Made by a program: the position numbers and the translations under genes | In this document: piece by piece, positions 1 to 8,535 of the stretch | Numbering within the stretch: position 1 is the first letter of the stretch | Layout: each line of letters opens with the position of its first letter | Origin: Fodinibacter sp038258215 | GTDB lineage: Bacteria; Actinomycetota; Actinomycetes; Actinomycetales; Dermatophilaceae | DNA: 64,000 nt | Assembly: GCA_038258215.1 (NCBI GenBank) | Contig: JBBSQC010000002.1 | Location: 90,710 to 154,709, forward strand | Direction: 5' to 3' | Notes under the pieces: model-generated | What the model saw: the letters and a program-made list of their open reading frames with translations, nothing else | Databases searched by the model: none | Told to the model about the DNA's origin: nothing

Positions 1-1
1 C

Positions 2-127
2 CGCGCCGACGACCGCGGCGACCCGGTGGTCCAGCTCGCTCCGGCGCTGACCATGGGGCCGGCCGAGTTCGACGAGATCGAGCGCCGCCTGCGCTCGGTG
101 CTGACCGAGGCCGAGAACCACCTCTGA
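2..127 (+). CDS. Class III aminotransferase, C-terminal fragment
   Basis: The window opens inside a gene; the last 41 codons are read in the second frame and end at a TGA. The peptide (RADDRGDPVVQLAPALTMGP, then an acidic helix ending in TEAENHL) resembles the C-terminus of class III PLP-dependent aminotransferases of the omega-amino acid or putrescine type. The PLP lysine and core lie outside the window. The next gene, an FAD amine oxidase, starts one base after this stop, so the two are probably co-transcribed. That pairing is known in actinobacterial polyamine catabolism. Family assignment from this tail alone is moderate. Confidence 0.6.
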   Translation, partial: RADDRGDPVVQLAPALTMGPAEFDEIERRLRSVLTEAENHL

Positions 128-128
128 G

Positions 129-1523
129 ATGAGCCTGGGCGACGCCGCGCCCATGACGAGGCCGCTGTGGTGGGACGAGGCCACGGCGGCATCCTCGTCC
201 GAGCGCGACGACCCGGCATCCGCCGCACTCCCCCAGTCCGTCGATGTCGCGGTCATCGGCGGTGGGTTCACCGGGCTGTGGACCGCCTACTACCTGCTCG
301 AGGCGCGCCCCGACCTCGATGTGCTCGTCTTCGAGGCCGAGCACGCGGGCTTCGGTGCGAGCGGGCGCAACGGGGGCTGGGTCTCGGCCCTGTGGCCGGT
401 CTCGCCCGACACCATGGCCGCCGAGCACGGCCGCACCGCAGCCCTGGCGCAGCTCGCGGCCCTGCGTGACACCGTCGACGAGGTCGGGCGGGTCGACGCC
501 GAGGAGGGCCTGGAGTCGGGCTTCCTCAAGGGCGGCGCGCTGATGGTGGCCCGCACACCCGCTCAGGAGACCCGAGCGCGGGCATCCGCAGCCCACGAGG
601 CTTCGTGGGACACCGGCGCCGTGTGGCTCGACGCCGCGCAGACCCGCGAGCGCCTCGACGTGCCGGGCACCAGGGGCGCGACCTACACCCCGCACTGTGC
701 CCGGGTGCACCCGCGGCGGCTCGTGGACGGCCTGGCCGGCGCGGTGCGCCGCCGCGGTGGGCGCGTCGTGGAGGGCACGCGGGTGGCGCGGGCCGGTGAC
801 GGGGTCGTGGTGCTTCCCGACGGGCGCCGGATGACCGCTCGCAGCGTGGTGCTGGCGACCGAGGGGTGGACGGCGGGGCTGCCTGGGCACGAGCGGAGCC
901 TCGCCCCGGTCTACTCGCTCATGGTCGCGACCGAGCCCCTCACCCGGGAGCAGTGGGCGCGGGTGGGGCTCGCGGGGCGCGAGGTCTTCTCCGACCACGG
1001 GCACGTCGTGATCTACGGCCAGCGCACGGTCGATGACCGCATCGCCTTCGGGGGCCGGGGCGCGCCCTACCACTGGGGGTCGACCATCCGTCCGGAGTTC
1101 GACCACGACGAGCGGGTGTTCGCCGCGCTGCGCGGGACCCTGACCGGGCTCCTCCCCCAGCTCGGTGACGTGCGCTTCACCCACGCCTGGGGTGGGCCGC
1201 TGGGCATCGCCCGTGACTGGCACCCGGCCGTGACCTGGGACCCCAGCACCCGCACCGGACGAGCCGGGGGGTACGTCGGGGACGGGGTCGCGGCGACCAA
1301 CCTCGCGGGGCGCACCCTGGCCGACCTCGTCCTGGGACGGCAGAGCGCCATCACCGAGCTGCCGTGGGTGGGTCACCGGTCGCCGCGCTGGGAGCCCGAG
1401 CCGTTGCGCTGGCTGGGGGTCAACGCCGGGCTCCGGCTGGCCGACCTCGCCGAGCGCGAGGAGGCCCGCACGGCCCGCCCCTCCCGCCTGGGCACCCTCC
1501 TGGAGCGCCTCACCGGCCACTGA
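129..1523 (+). CDS. FAD-dependent oxidoreductase (DAO / amine oxidase family)
   Basis: 464-residue flavoenzyme of the D-amino-acid oxidase fold, like gamma-glutamylputrescine oxidases. The dinucleotide-binding motif GGGFTG lies near residues 44-49, followed by the FAD-contacting stretch ASGRNGG near 77-83. A C-terminal segment GYVGDGVAATN (about 385-395) closes the FAD site. No signal peptide is seen, so it is probably cytosolic. The expected reaction is oxidative deamination of a primary or secondary amine, with the substrate unknown. It starts one base after the aminotransferase stop, which supports a shared role in amine or polyamine breakdown. A second ATG at 153 (MTRPLWWDE) is an alternative start closer to the usual family N-terminus. 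Confidence 0.85.
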   Translation: MSLGDAAPMTRPLWWDEATAASSSERDDPASAALPQSVDVAVIGGGFTGLWTAYYLLEARPDLDVLVFEAEHAGFGASGRNGGWVSALWPVSPDTMAAEHGRTAALAQLAALRDTVDEVGRVDAEEGLESGFLKGGALMVARTPAQETRARASAAHEASWDTGAVWLDAAQTRERLDVPGTRGATYTPHCARVHPRRLVDGLAGAVRRRGGRVVEGTRVARAGDGVVVLPDGRRMTARSVVLATEGWTAGLPGHERSLAPVYSLMVATEPLTREQWARVGLAGREVFSDHGHVVIYGQRTVDDRIAFGGRGAPYHWGSTIRPEFDHDERVFAALRGTLTGLLPQLGDVRFTHAWGGPLGIARDWHPAVTWDPSTRTGRAGGYVGDGVAATNLAGRTLADLVLGRQSAITELPWVGHRSPRWEPEPLRWLGVNAGLRLADLAEREEARTARPSRLGTLLERLTGH

Positions 1524-1548
1524 CCCCCCTCGGAGTAGGGTCCCGTGG

Positions 1549-2649
1549 GTGCGGGAGATCCAGAGCGAGGCTGCTCTGGATGCAGCCCTCGTCTCGGGTG
1601 AGTCCTTGGCCGGGCTGCGGCTCCAGGACCTCGACCTCCACGATCGCGAGCGCGCGCTCCTGGAGCGCACCGACCTCGAGGGGCTGGTCGTGCTCGGCGG
1701 GCGCACCAGTGAGGCCCTCGCGCACCACCTCAGGGCACACGGCGCCCTGGTCTTCCCCACCGACCCGCACGCGCCGGTCGACCCCTACCGCTCGACCCTC
1801 TACCTGCCGCACGAGCTGTATGCCGGGCTGGCCGAGCACGGCTACGACGCCACGCCGGACGCGCGGGCCTACCGCTGGAGCGCGGACGCGGCGCTCGGGC
1901 GCGACGCCTTCGTCACCCTGCTGCGCGCCATCCACGACGACTCGATCAGTGACGCGCTGACCGAGGCCCTCGGCGATGCGGGGGTGGTCGGGGTGATGGG
2001 CGGCCACGCGCTGCGACGAGGAAGCAGCGAGTATGCCGCCGCCGCCCGGCTCGGGCACACCCTCGCCTCGGCAGGGCTCACCGTCGCCACCGGGGGCGGC
2101 CCGGGCGCGATGGAGGCGGCCAACCTCGGAGCCTTCGCTCCGACGAGCACGGCTCTGGACGCCGCCCTGGAGCGACTCGGCGGGGCGCCGGGTTACGCAC
2201 CGGACGTCGGCGCCTGGGCCACGGCCGGGCTCGCGGTGCACGACGACCTGCTCCGGAGCGCGCCGGCCCACGACCGCGGCGCCAGCATCGGCATCCCCAC
2301 GTGGTTCTACGGGCACGAGCCGCCGAACGCCTTCTGCTCCGGCATCGCCAAGTACTTCTCCAACGCGGTCCGCGAGGACGGTCTGCTGGCGCGAAGCACC
2401 GCCGGGATCGTCGTGCTCCCCGGCGCCGCCGGCACCGTGCAGGAGGTCTTCCAGGCGGCCACCCGCCTCTACTACGCTCTCGACGGCGACCCGTCGCCAC
2501 CCCTGGTGCTCGTCGGGACAGAACACTGGAGCGAGGCGCTGCCGGTGTGGCCGGCGCTGCGTGCGCTGGCCCGCGGCCGGTCGATGGAGGATGCCGTGCA
2601 CCTCGTCGAGGACGTCGCCGAGGCCGCCGCCCTCATCACCGCGCGGTGA
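1549..2649 (+). CDS. LOG family / nucleotide 5'-monophosphate nucleosidase-like protein
   Basis: 366-residue Rossmann-fold protein of the LOG (formerly 'lysine decarboxylase') superfamily. The two family signatures are present: TGGGPGAMEAAN near residue 180 and PGAAGTVQE near 290, which together bind the ribose phosphate and catalyse N-glycosidic cleavage of nucleoside monophosphates in relatives such as PpnN and cytokinin-activating LOG. It is longer than plant-type LOG (about 200 aa), with an extra N-terminal domain of about 130 residues, as in PpnN-like proteins. It begins at a GTG preceded by a TAGGG-like ribosome site. A strong hairpin follows the stop at 2675-2706. The in vivo substrate cannot be told from sequence. 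Confidence 0.8.
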   Translation: MREIQSEAALDAALVSGESLAGLRLQDLDLHDRERALLERTDLEGLVVLGGRTSEALAHHLRAHGALVFPTDPHAPVDPYRSTLYLPHELYAGLAEHGYDATPDARAYRWSADAALGRDAFVTLLRAIHDDSISDALTEALGDAGVVGVMGGHALRRGSSEYAAAARLGHTLASAGLTVATGGGPGAMEAANLGAFAPTSTALDAALERLGGAPGYAPDVGAWATAGLAVHDDLLRSAPAHDRGASIGIPTWFYGHEPPNAFCSGIAKYFSNAVREDGLLARSTAGIVVLPGAAGTVQEVFQAATRLYYALDGDPSPPLVLVGTEHWSEALPVWPALRALARGRSMEDAVHLVEDVAEAAALITAR

Positions 2650-2674
2650 TGTGACCAGACGGGACCCACTTTCG

Positions 2675-2706
2675 GACACCGACAGGCAGTGGTGCCTGTC
2701 GGTGTC
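2675..2706. terminator. Perfect 14-bp inverted repeat after the LOG gene
   Basis: GACACCGACAGGCA, a GTGG loop, then its exact reverse complement. It begins 25 bases after the LOG stop. There is no T-tract, as is common for actinobacterial hairpin terminators. A third partial copy of the arm (TGCCTGTCCGG) lies at about 2744-2754. It may instead be a protein-binding site ahead of the hydrolase gene. Confidence 0.5.
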
Positions 2707-2727
2707 GACGCGGACGCTGAGCGAGGG

Positions 2728-2766
2728 GTCAGCAAACGCTGACTGCCTGTCCGGGTGCGCACCCGG
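2728..2766. repeat. Two further palindromes upstream of the hydrolase gene
   Basis: GTCAGC-AAAC-GCTGAC occupies 2728-2743, and the perfect 16-mer palindrome CCGGGTGCGCACCCGG occupies 2751-2766. Together with the hairpin at 2675-2706 they pack three inverted repeats into 92 bp of the 172-bp gap before the GTG start at 2822, where the hydrolase promoter should lie. They could be operators or part of a compound terminator. Confidence 0.4.
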
Positions 2767-2821
2767 CGGCGGCGAGGGCGACCCATGGACGAGGGCGTGA
2801 TCCACAAGGCATGGTGGGGGT

Positions 2822-3898
2822 GTGGACAGCGCTCCCTATGGCTACCTCGTCACCGCCGCGGTGATCGCCGCCTACACGGCATGCGCTGTCGCACCACGCG
2901 GATGGCTCGGGTTCGTCCTGGGAATCCAGGTGGGAGAGCTGCCGTTCCTGTGGGCGTACGTCCTGATCGCGCTGACCTGGCTGACCGATGCTGGTGGAGG
3001 GCTGGTCACCCCGGTCGGTCTGGCCGGGCTCACGCTCGCAGCACTCTCGCTCGGCGGCCTGGCCGTCCTGGCCCGGCGGTCGCTGTCGACGGCCCAGGCG
3101 CTCGCTCGGGCGTTGCCCGGCCGGCGCCCGCGGCTGCGGGTTCGACGTGCCCTGCTGTGCCCGTTGCCCTTCCGACCGCCGGCAGTCCGGCGGGTGGCGA
3201 ACATCCGCTACGGGGATGCCGGCGTTCGCAACCTTCTCGACGTGTACCACCACCGGTCCACCCCGACCGGCGCACCGGTGTTCATCCACCTGCACGGTGG
3301 GGCGCTGCGGCACGGGCGAAAGAACCGGCAGGCGCTTCCGCTCATCCACCACCTCGCCGGCCACGGCTGGGTCTGTATCAGCGCCAACTACCGCCTCGGA
3401 CCGTCGGCCCGGTTCCCGGACCACCTCATCGACGTCAAGAAGGTCATCGCGTGGGCACGGGCGTCCGCGCACCCCTACGGCGCGGATGGGTCCACGGTGG
3501 TCGTGGCTGGGTCCTCGGCCGGCGGGCAGCTCGCCGCGCTGGCCGCCCTCACCGCGAACGATCCACGGTTCCAGCCCGGTTTCGCGAGCGCGGACACGGG
3601 GGTGACGGCTGCCGTGGTGCTCAGCGGCTACTACGGCCGACCCGGCGCTCCCGACGCGCCCGCGGAGCACGTCCGCCCCGACGCACCGCCCTTCCTGGTC
3701 CTCCACGGCGACCACGACACGCTCATCCCGGCGGTCCGGGCCCGGGAGTTCGTCGCCCGGCTGGGTGCCGTGTCCGACGCGGAGGTGCGCTACGCCGAGC
3801 TCCCCGGCGCGCAGCACTCCTTCGACCTGTTCCACTCCATCCGCAACGACACCGTCGTCCGTACGATCGAGGATGTCCTGCGCGGCGCGATCCCATGA
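2822..3898 (+). CDS. Membrane-anchored alpha/beta hydrolase (HSL/esterase type)
   Basis: 358 residues. The first about 95 carry three hydrophobic membrane segments (roughly 8-25, 37-55 and 60-85). A cytosolic- or extracellular-facing alpha/beta hydrolase domain follows. The oxyanion motif HLHGG is near 156-160, the nucleophile elbow GSSAGG near 230-235 (Ser 232), the acid Asp in HGDHDT near 298 and the His in AQHSFD near 331, so the catalytic triad is complete. The pattern fits the hormone-sensitive-lipase-like or carboxylesterase family. The fused N-terminal membrane domain resembles small actinobacterial esterases next to lipid genes. The start is a GTG. Substrate unknown. Confidence 0.78.
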   Translation: MDSAPYGYLVTAAVIAAYTACAVAPRGWLGFVLGIQVGELPFLWAYVLIALTWLTDAGGGLVTPVGLAGLTLAALSLGGLAVLARRSLSTAQALARALPGRRPRLRVRRALLCPLPFRPPAVRRVANIRYGDAGVRNLLDVYHHRSTPTGAPVFIHLHGGALRHGRKNRQALPLIHHLAGHGWVCISANYRLGPSARFPDHLIDVKKVIAWARASAHPYGADGSTVVVAGSSAGGQLAALAALTANDPRFQPGFASADTGVTAAVVLSGYYGRPGAPDAPAEHVRPDAPPFLVLHGDHDTLIPAVRAREFVARLGAVSDAEVRYAELPGAQHSFDLFHSIRNDTVVRTIEDVLRGAIP

Positions 3899-3918
3899 CG
3901 ACCCGGGGTCCCTCGCCC

Positions 3919-3970
3919 CCTGACCACACCATCCGGTGCCCGGATGCGCGACGCCCTTCGAGTGGTCAGG
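3919..3970. terminator. Nested inverted repeat between convergent genes
   Basis: The outer arms CCTGACCAC (3919-3927) and GTGGTCAGG (3962-3970) enclose a perfect inner stem CATCCGG-TGC-CCGGATG (3930-3946). It lies between the hydrolase stop and the convergent rlmN stop (the outer right arm overlaps the rlmN stop codon). This suits a bidirectional terminator without a U-tract. Confidence 0.55.
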
Positions 3971-5165
3971 CGGTCGACGCGGCGAGCTGACCGCAGGCCC
4001 CGTCGATGTCGGACCCGCGCGTGTCGCGCACCGTCGTGGGGATGCCGTGCGCCCGCAGCCGCTCGACGAACTGCTGCTCGACCCCGCGCCTCGACGCCGT
4101 CCACTTCGACCCCGGTGTGGGGTTGAGCGGGATCGGGTTGACGTGCACCCAGCCCCGGCCGCGTCGCGAGAGCTTCTCGCCCAGCAGGTCTGCGCGCCAG
4201 GCCTGGTCGTTGATGTCGCGGATCAGGGCGTACTCGATGCTCACCCTGCGTCCGGTCGCCTCGTGGTAGCGGTACGCCGCGTCGATCGCCTCGTCGACCT
4301 TCCACCGCGTGTTGATCGGGACGAGCTCGTCGCGCAGCTCGTCGTCGGGGGCATGAAGCGACAGCGCCAGGGTGACCGGGATCCCCTCGGCGGTGAGCTT
4401 GTCGATGCCGGGCACCAGCCCGACGGTCGACATGGTGATCCCCCGGGCGGAGATGCCCAGCCCCGACGGCGGAGGTTCGGTCAGTCGGCGGATCGCGCCG
4501 ATAGCCGCCTTGTAGTTGGCCAGCGCCTCGCCCATCCCCATGAAGACGACGTTGCTCACCCGGTCGGGCCCGAAGGGCTCCCCCGCCTGCTCGTCGGACT
4601 CCTCGCCGAGACCGGCCTGCTCCCCCTGCTCACCGACGACCGGGAGGTCTCCTCGGCGCAGCAACCGGGCGGCGCCGACGACCTGCTCGACGATCTCGGC
4701 CGCCGACATGTTGCGGGTCAACCCCTCCTGCCCGGTGGCGCAGAACGGGCAGTTCATCCCGCACCCCGCCTGGCTCGAGATGCACACCGTCACCCGGCGC
4801 GGGTAGCGCATGACCACCGACTCGACGAGGGCTCCGTCGAACAGGCGCCACACCTGCTTCACGGTCGCGCCGCGGTCGGCGGTGAGCTGGCGCACCGGGG
4901 AGAGCAGCTGCGGCAGGAGGTCGGCGACGAGGTCGTCGCGCACCGCCCTCGGCAGGTCGGTCATCTCCTCGGGTGACTCGACGAGCCGCTCGAAGTAGTG
5001 GGTGGAGAGCTGGTTCGCCCGGTATGCCGGGTGCCCCAGTGCCGTCACGGCCTCCCGGCGCTCGGCGACGGTGAGGTCGGCGAGGTGGCGCGGCGGTTTG
5101 CCGCGACGGGGCGCGGTGAAGGTGAGCTGCCCGGGGGCGGGGCGGGGGCTGGGGGTCGGCTCCAT
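3966..5165 (-). CDS. rlmN: 23S rRNA (adenine-2503-C2)/tRNA (A37-C2)-methyltransferase RlmN
   Basis: 399-residue radical-SAM methyltransferase that adds a C2 methyl to A2503 of 23S rRNA. The Fe-S cluster motif CGMNCPFC (CxxxCxxC) is near residues 134-141. The SAM-binding GMGEALANY stretch and a C-terminal region with the conserved cysteine (DIDGACGQL) follow. Between the cluster and GMGE there is an acidic insertion (GEQGEQAGLGEESDEQ) typical of actinobacterial members. It is last in the minus cluster frr-cdsA-rlmN, 84 bp after cdsA. Confidence 0.95.
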   Translation of the reverse strand: MEPTPSPRPAPGQLTFTAPRRGKPPRHLADLTVAERREAVTALGHPAYRANQLSTHYFERLVESPEEMTDLPRAVRDDLVADLLPQLLSPVRQLTADRGATVKQVWRLFDGALVESVVMRYPRRVTVCISSQAGCGMNCPFCATGQEGLTRNMSAAEIVEQVVGAARLLRRGDLPVVGEQGEQAGLGEESDEQAGEPFGPDRVSNVVFMGMGEALANYKAAIGAIRRLTEPPPSGLGISARGITMSTVGLVPGIDKLTAEGIPVTLALSLHAPDDELRDELVPINTRWKVDEAIDAAYRYHEATGRRVSIEYALIRDINDQAWRADLLGEKLSRRGRGWVHVNPIPLNPTPGSKWTASRRGVEQQFVERLRAHGIPTTVRDTRGSDIDGACGQLAASTA

Positions 5166-5249
5166 GGTGGGTGCATCATCTCAGGTCGCCGAGCCGAGTA
5201 CGGCATCCGCGGGTTCGGACGACGAGGGTCACACCGCGATGGCGTCAGG

Positions 5250-6176
5250 TCACGGGACGAAGAGCACCAGCAGCACCCAGGCGATCGGGGCGACGACCAC
5301 GAGGGAGTCCAGGCGGTCCATCACCCCTCCGTGACCCGGAAGGATCGACCCCATGTCCTTGATGCCGAGGTCCCGTTTGACACTGGACTCGATGAGGTCG
5401 CCCAGGGTGGCCACCGTGGCCGCGACCGCCCCGAGGATCGCACCGGTCCACCAGAGGCCGCCCAGCAGCAGTGGCAGCGCCGCGGCGCCCACCGCGGCGC
5501 AGGTGACGAGGGACCCCGCGAACCCCTCCCACGACTTCTTCGGGCTGAGGGACGGCGCCATCGGGTGCTTCCCGAAGACGACTCCGACGGCATACCCCCC
5601 GATGTCGGAGAAGACGGTGACGAGGACGAAGACGACGATCCGCTGTCGCCCGTCGTCCGGCGCGGCGAGCATCAGGGAGGCGAAACCCCCCAGGAAGATC
5701 GGGTAGAACGCCACGAACGCCGACGCCGACAGGTCCCGGGCGGCCCCGGCCAGGCCGTCCGCGACCCGCCAGACGAGCAGCGCGACGAGGGTCAGTCCGA
5801 AGGTGATGACCAGGGCCTCGGCGCCGCGCAGGTAGGCGGAGGCGAGCATGCACACCGCGCCGAGGAGCAGCGGGACCAGGGGCGCGACGGCACCCTGGGT
5901 GGCGATCGCCCGCCGCAGCTCCCAGGCGCCCACGCAGATCGCGGCGATGACCACGACGAGGAACGCCCGGGCGTCGACGATGAGCGTGCCGATCACCAGG
6001 GCCCCGAGCAGCAGGCCCACCCCCACGGCCGCACGCAGGTCGCGGCCCGCGCGGGGGGTCTTCGGAGCCGGGGGGTCGGCGCCGTCGACCGCCGGGACCT
6101 CGACCTCCGGGCGCTCGGCCTCGAGGCGCTCGGCCTCGAGGTGGTCAGCGCCCTGGCTGCTGGGGAGGTCGGTCAT
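5250..6176 (-). CDS. cdsA: Phosphatidate cytidylyltransferase CdsA
   Basis: 308-residue polytopic membrane enzyme that makes CDP-diacylglycerol from phosphatidate and CTP, the precursor of all actinobacterial phospholipids. The CdsA signature is intact near the C-terminus (SVKRDLGIKDMGSILPGHGG, then MDRLDSL). The first about 45 residues are a charged and proline-rich cytosolic extension (repeats of LEAERLEAER) before about eight predicted helices. It sits 17 bp downstream of frr, in the usual pyrH-frr-cdsA order. Confidence 0.95.
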   Translation of the reverse strand: MTDLPSSQGADHLEAERLEAERPEVEVPAVDGADPPAPKTPRAGRDLRAAVGVGLLLGALVIGTLIVDARAFLVVVIAAICVGAWELRRAIATQGAVAPLVPLLLGAVCMLASAYLRGAEALVITFGLTLVALLVWRVADGLAGAARDLSASAFVAFYPIFLGGFASLMLAAPDDGRQRIVVFVLVTVFSDIGGYAVGVVFGKHPMAPSLSPKKSWEGFAGSLVTCAAVGAAALPLLLGGLWWTGAILGAVAATVATLGDLIESSVKRDLGIKDMGSILPGHGGVMDRLDSLVVVAPIAWVLLVLFVP

Positions 6177-6193
6177 GTCGTGGAGGAGCCGGC

Positions 6194-6751
6194 TCAGACG
6201 TCGAGCAGCTCGGCTTCCTTGTGCTTGAGCAGGTCGTCGACCTGGTCGACGTGTCGCTTGGTCACCGACTCCAGCTCCTTCTCGCCCCGGGAGCCGTCGT
6301 CCTCACCGACGTCACCGTCCTTGACGAGCTTCTCGAGGGTGGTCTTGGCCTGCCGCCGGATGTTGCGCAGCGACACCCGGGCGTCCTCGGCCTGCGTGTG
6401 CGCCATCTTGACGTACTCGCGGCGGCGCTCCTGGGTGAGCTGGGGCATGACGCAGCGGATGATGTTGCCGTCATTGCTGGGGTTGACCCCGAGGTCGGCG
6501 ACCTGGATCGCCTTCTCGATGGCGCGCATCGAGGACTTGTCGAACGGGCTGATGATGATCGTGCGCGCCTCGGGGGTCTGGAAGGACGCGAGCTGCTGCA
6601 GCGGGGTGGGAGCACCGTAGTAGTCCACGAGGACCTTCTGGAACATGCCCGGGTGGGCCCGACCGGTACGGATGCCGGAAAAGGCCTCCTTCGCGACCTC
6701 GACGGCCTTCTCCATCTTCTCCTCGGCCTCGAACAAGGTCTCGTCGATCAT
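6194..6751 (-). CDS. frr: Ribosome recycling factor
   Basis: 185 residues, the usual length. It splits post-termination 70S ribosomes together with EF-G. The hallmark RTGRAHPGMF is near residue 28, and VNPSNDGNIIRC near 93. The start is the ATG at 6751 (MIDETLFEAEEKMEKA), preceded by AAGGAGA. An upstream in-frame extension exists but lacks conservation. The gene is between pyrH and cdsA. Confidence 0.97.
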   Translation of the reverse strand: MIDETLFEAEEKMEKAVEVAKEAFSGIRTGRAHPGMFQKVLVDYYGAPTPLQQLASFQTPEARTIIISPFDKSSMRAIEKAIQVADLGVNPSNDGNIIRCVMPQLTQERRREYVKMAHTQAEDARVSLRNIRRQAKTTLEKLVKDGDVGEDDGSRGEKELESVTKRHVDQVDDLLKHKEAELLDV

Positions 6752-6831
6752 CGCGGCGGTTCTCCTTCGGTCTGCCGCGTGCGGACGCGGCGGTGTGGGT
6801 CCCAGTGTGTCAAAGCGGGGGCCGGGCGCAA

Positions 6832-7590
6832 TCAGCCTGCGTGGACGAGCGTGCCGATCTGCTCCCCGCGCAGGGCGCGGGTGATGTTTCCGTCGCCCTC
6901 CATACCGAACACGACCATGGGCAGGCTGTTGTCCATGCACAGGCTGAACGCTGCGGCGTCGACGACCCGGAGCCCCGTGCGGAGTGCCTCGGCGAAGGTC
7001 ACCTGGTCGAGCTTGCGGGCGTCGGGGTTGCGGCGCGGATCGGAGTCGTAGACCCCGTCGACGCCGTTCTTGCTCATGAGCACCGCGTCGCAGCGGCACT
7101 CCAGGGCCCGCTGCGCGCTGACGGTGTCGGTGGAGAAGTACGGCATCCCGGCGCCGGCCCCGAAGATCACCACGCGCCCCTTCTCGAGGTGGCGGATGGC
7201 GCGCCTGGGGATGTAGGGCTCGGCGACCTGGCCCATCGTGATCGCCGTCTGGACCCGCGTGTCGATGCCCTCCTTCTCCAGGAAGTCCTGGAGGGCCAGG
7301 CAGTTCATCACGGTGCCGAGCATGCCGATGTAGTCGGCCCGGCTGCGGTCCATCCCCTTCTGCTGCAGCTCCGCCCCGCGGAAGAAGTTGCCCCCGCCCA
7401 CGACGATCGCGACCTCGATGCCCTCCCTGACCGCCTCCGCGATCTGGCGCGCGATCCCGCGCACGACGTCGGGGTCGACCCCGACGCTGCCTCCGCCGAA
7501 GACCTCACCCGAGAGCTTGAGGAGCACGCGGCGGGCGCGCTCGGCCTCGGTGGACGCCGGGACGGCCTCGGTCAGGGCGAGCGTGGTCAC
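6832..7590 (-). CDS. pyrH: UMP kinase PyrH
   Basis: 252-residue amino-acid-kinase-fold UMP kinase making UDP. KLSGEVFGG is near residue 24, the UMP/ATP-binding VVGGGNFFRG near 61, and the allosteric/phosphate loop GAGAGMPYFSTDT near 139. I chose the GTG at 7590 because AGGAGG lies 4 bases upstream and the product then begins with a short N-terminal tail. A longer frame starting at 7635 has no ribosome site. It is followed 80 bp later by frr. In many actinobacteria tsf is directly upstream, but here about 1.8 kb of other genes intervene. Confidence 0.95.
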   Translation of the reverse strand: MTTLALTEAVPASTEAERARRVLLKLSGEVFGGGSVGVDPDVVRGIARQIAEAVREGIEVAIVVGGGNFFRGAELQQKGMDRSRADYIGMLGTVMNCLALQDFLEKEGIDTRVQTAITMGQVAEPYIPRRAIRHLEKGRVVIFGAGAGMPYFSTDTVSAQRALECRCDAVLMSKNGVDGVYDSDPRRNPDARKLDQVTFAEALRTGLRVVDAAAFSLCMDNSLPMVVFGMEGDGNITRALRGEQIGTLVHAG

Positions 7591-7701
7591 GGGGCCTCCT
7601 GGGCGGCGGGCTGGGCGGTCGCCCGATCCTGCCACACCAGGCCCCGGTGCTCCCAGCCGAGGGCGCGGGCGCAGGCCGGGGCGGGAGGGGTGGGGCGAGG
7701 G

Positions 7702-8217
7702 TCAGGTCTCGAAGACCGACCAGCAGATGTCGTTGCGCCGACGCTGGTCGTCCAGCACGAGGGCCCGAATGCGGTCCGGGAGCCGGCTGCGTTGCCACGC
7801 GCACTCGGCCCGACCGGCCGCCTGCCCCTCCTCGGCCGGGAGGGAAACTCGGACGGCCTTGATCGCGTACGCAGCGGCCCCGAGCTCGTGCTCGGGGACG
7901 TGAGCGACGCACGCGGCCTGCCCCGCGGCATACGCCGCGAAGCGTGCGGGGCCGCACAGGGGTCGCGCCGCCCCCATCGCGTGGCCACCGGCCGCGCGCG
8001 ACTGCATCATGGCGACCTCACCCCGCACCCACCTCCGTGCCTGGGCGATGGCCTCGCGAGGTCTCACGTCCCCCGGGTGCGCCGACTCGAAGAGGCCCAG
8101 CACGTGCTCCGCGCACGACGCGGCCCAGAGGGCGAGCAGGTGGTGGTCAGGGTCGGTGAGCGTGCCACCGCGGCGGGTCGTCACCAGGCGAGGGTCTCGC
8201 ACCGTCGGGAGGATCAC
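7702..8217 (-). CDS. Putative immunity-like protein (Imm-5-like alpha-helical family)
   Basis: 171-residue, alanine-rich helical protein. The N-terminal motif DPRLVTTRRGGTLTDPDHHL, the central RWVRGEVAMM, and the C-terminal VLDDQRRRNDICWSVF are the recognisable pattern of a family usually labelled 'putative immunity protein' in actinobacteria. No toxin gene or secretion signal is adjacent, so the name describes family resemblance, not demonstrated function. It sits alone on the minus strand in the block that separates tsf from pyrH. Confidence 0.6.
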   Translation of the reverse strand: MILPTVRDPRLVTTRRGGTLTDPDHHLLALWAASCAEHVLGLFESAHPGDVRPREAIAQARRWVRGEVAMMQSRAAGGHAMGAARPLCGPARFAAYAAGQAACVAHVPEHELGAAAYAIKAVRVSLPAEEGQAAGRAECAWQRSRLPDRIRALVLDDQRRRNDICWSVFET

Positions 8218-8271
8218 GGGGTCAGGGGCTCACGGCTGACGGTCATGCAGGGAGAAGCCGGCGCCCGCCGG

Positions 8272-8448
8272 TCACAACGCCGCGTACCGGAGCATGAAGT
8301 CGCGCTCGGTGTCCCGCCCGCCGTCCGGGTCAGGGGGTGGGGTCACGTCCTGGCTGGTGACCATGTCCGCGGGCATGATCCGAGGGAGGTCGGTGTGCAC
8401 CCGGCGCTCGAACGCCTCGTGCCGTGCACGGTCGTGGTGTTCGGTCAT
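8272..8448 (-). CDS. Small hypothetical protein
   Basis: 58 residues, highly charged (MTEHHDRARHEAFERRV, ending DTERDFMLRYAAL). It starts at the ATG at 8448 with GGAAGGGG about 6 bases upstream. No family is recognised, and there is no membrane segment or cysteine. It lies between the immunity-like gene and the phosphoribosyltransferase relic. The good ribosome site and typical codon use favour a real gene, but the short length keeps confidence modest. Confidence 0.45.
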   Translation of the reverse strand: MTEHHDRARHEAFERRVHTDLPRIMPADMVTSQDVTPPPDPDGGRDTERDFMLRYAAL

Positions 8449-8535
8449 GTCCGACCCCTTCCACTGGCGATGCGGACGTCTCACGATACCGCTCGGTGGG
8501 GCCCGGCGGCAGCGACATCGGTGCGAGGATGACGG

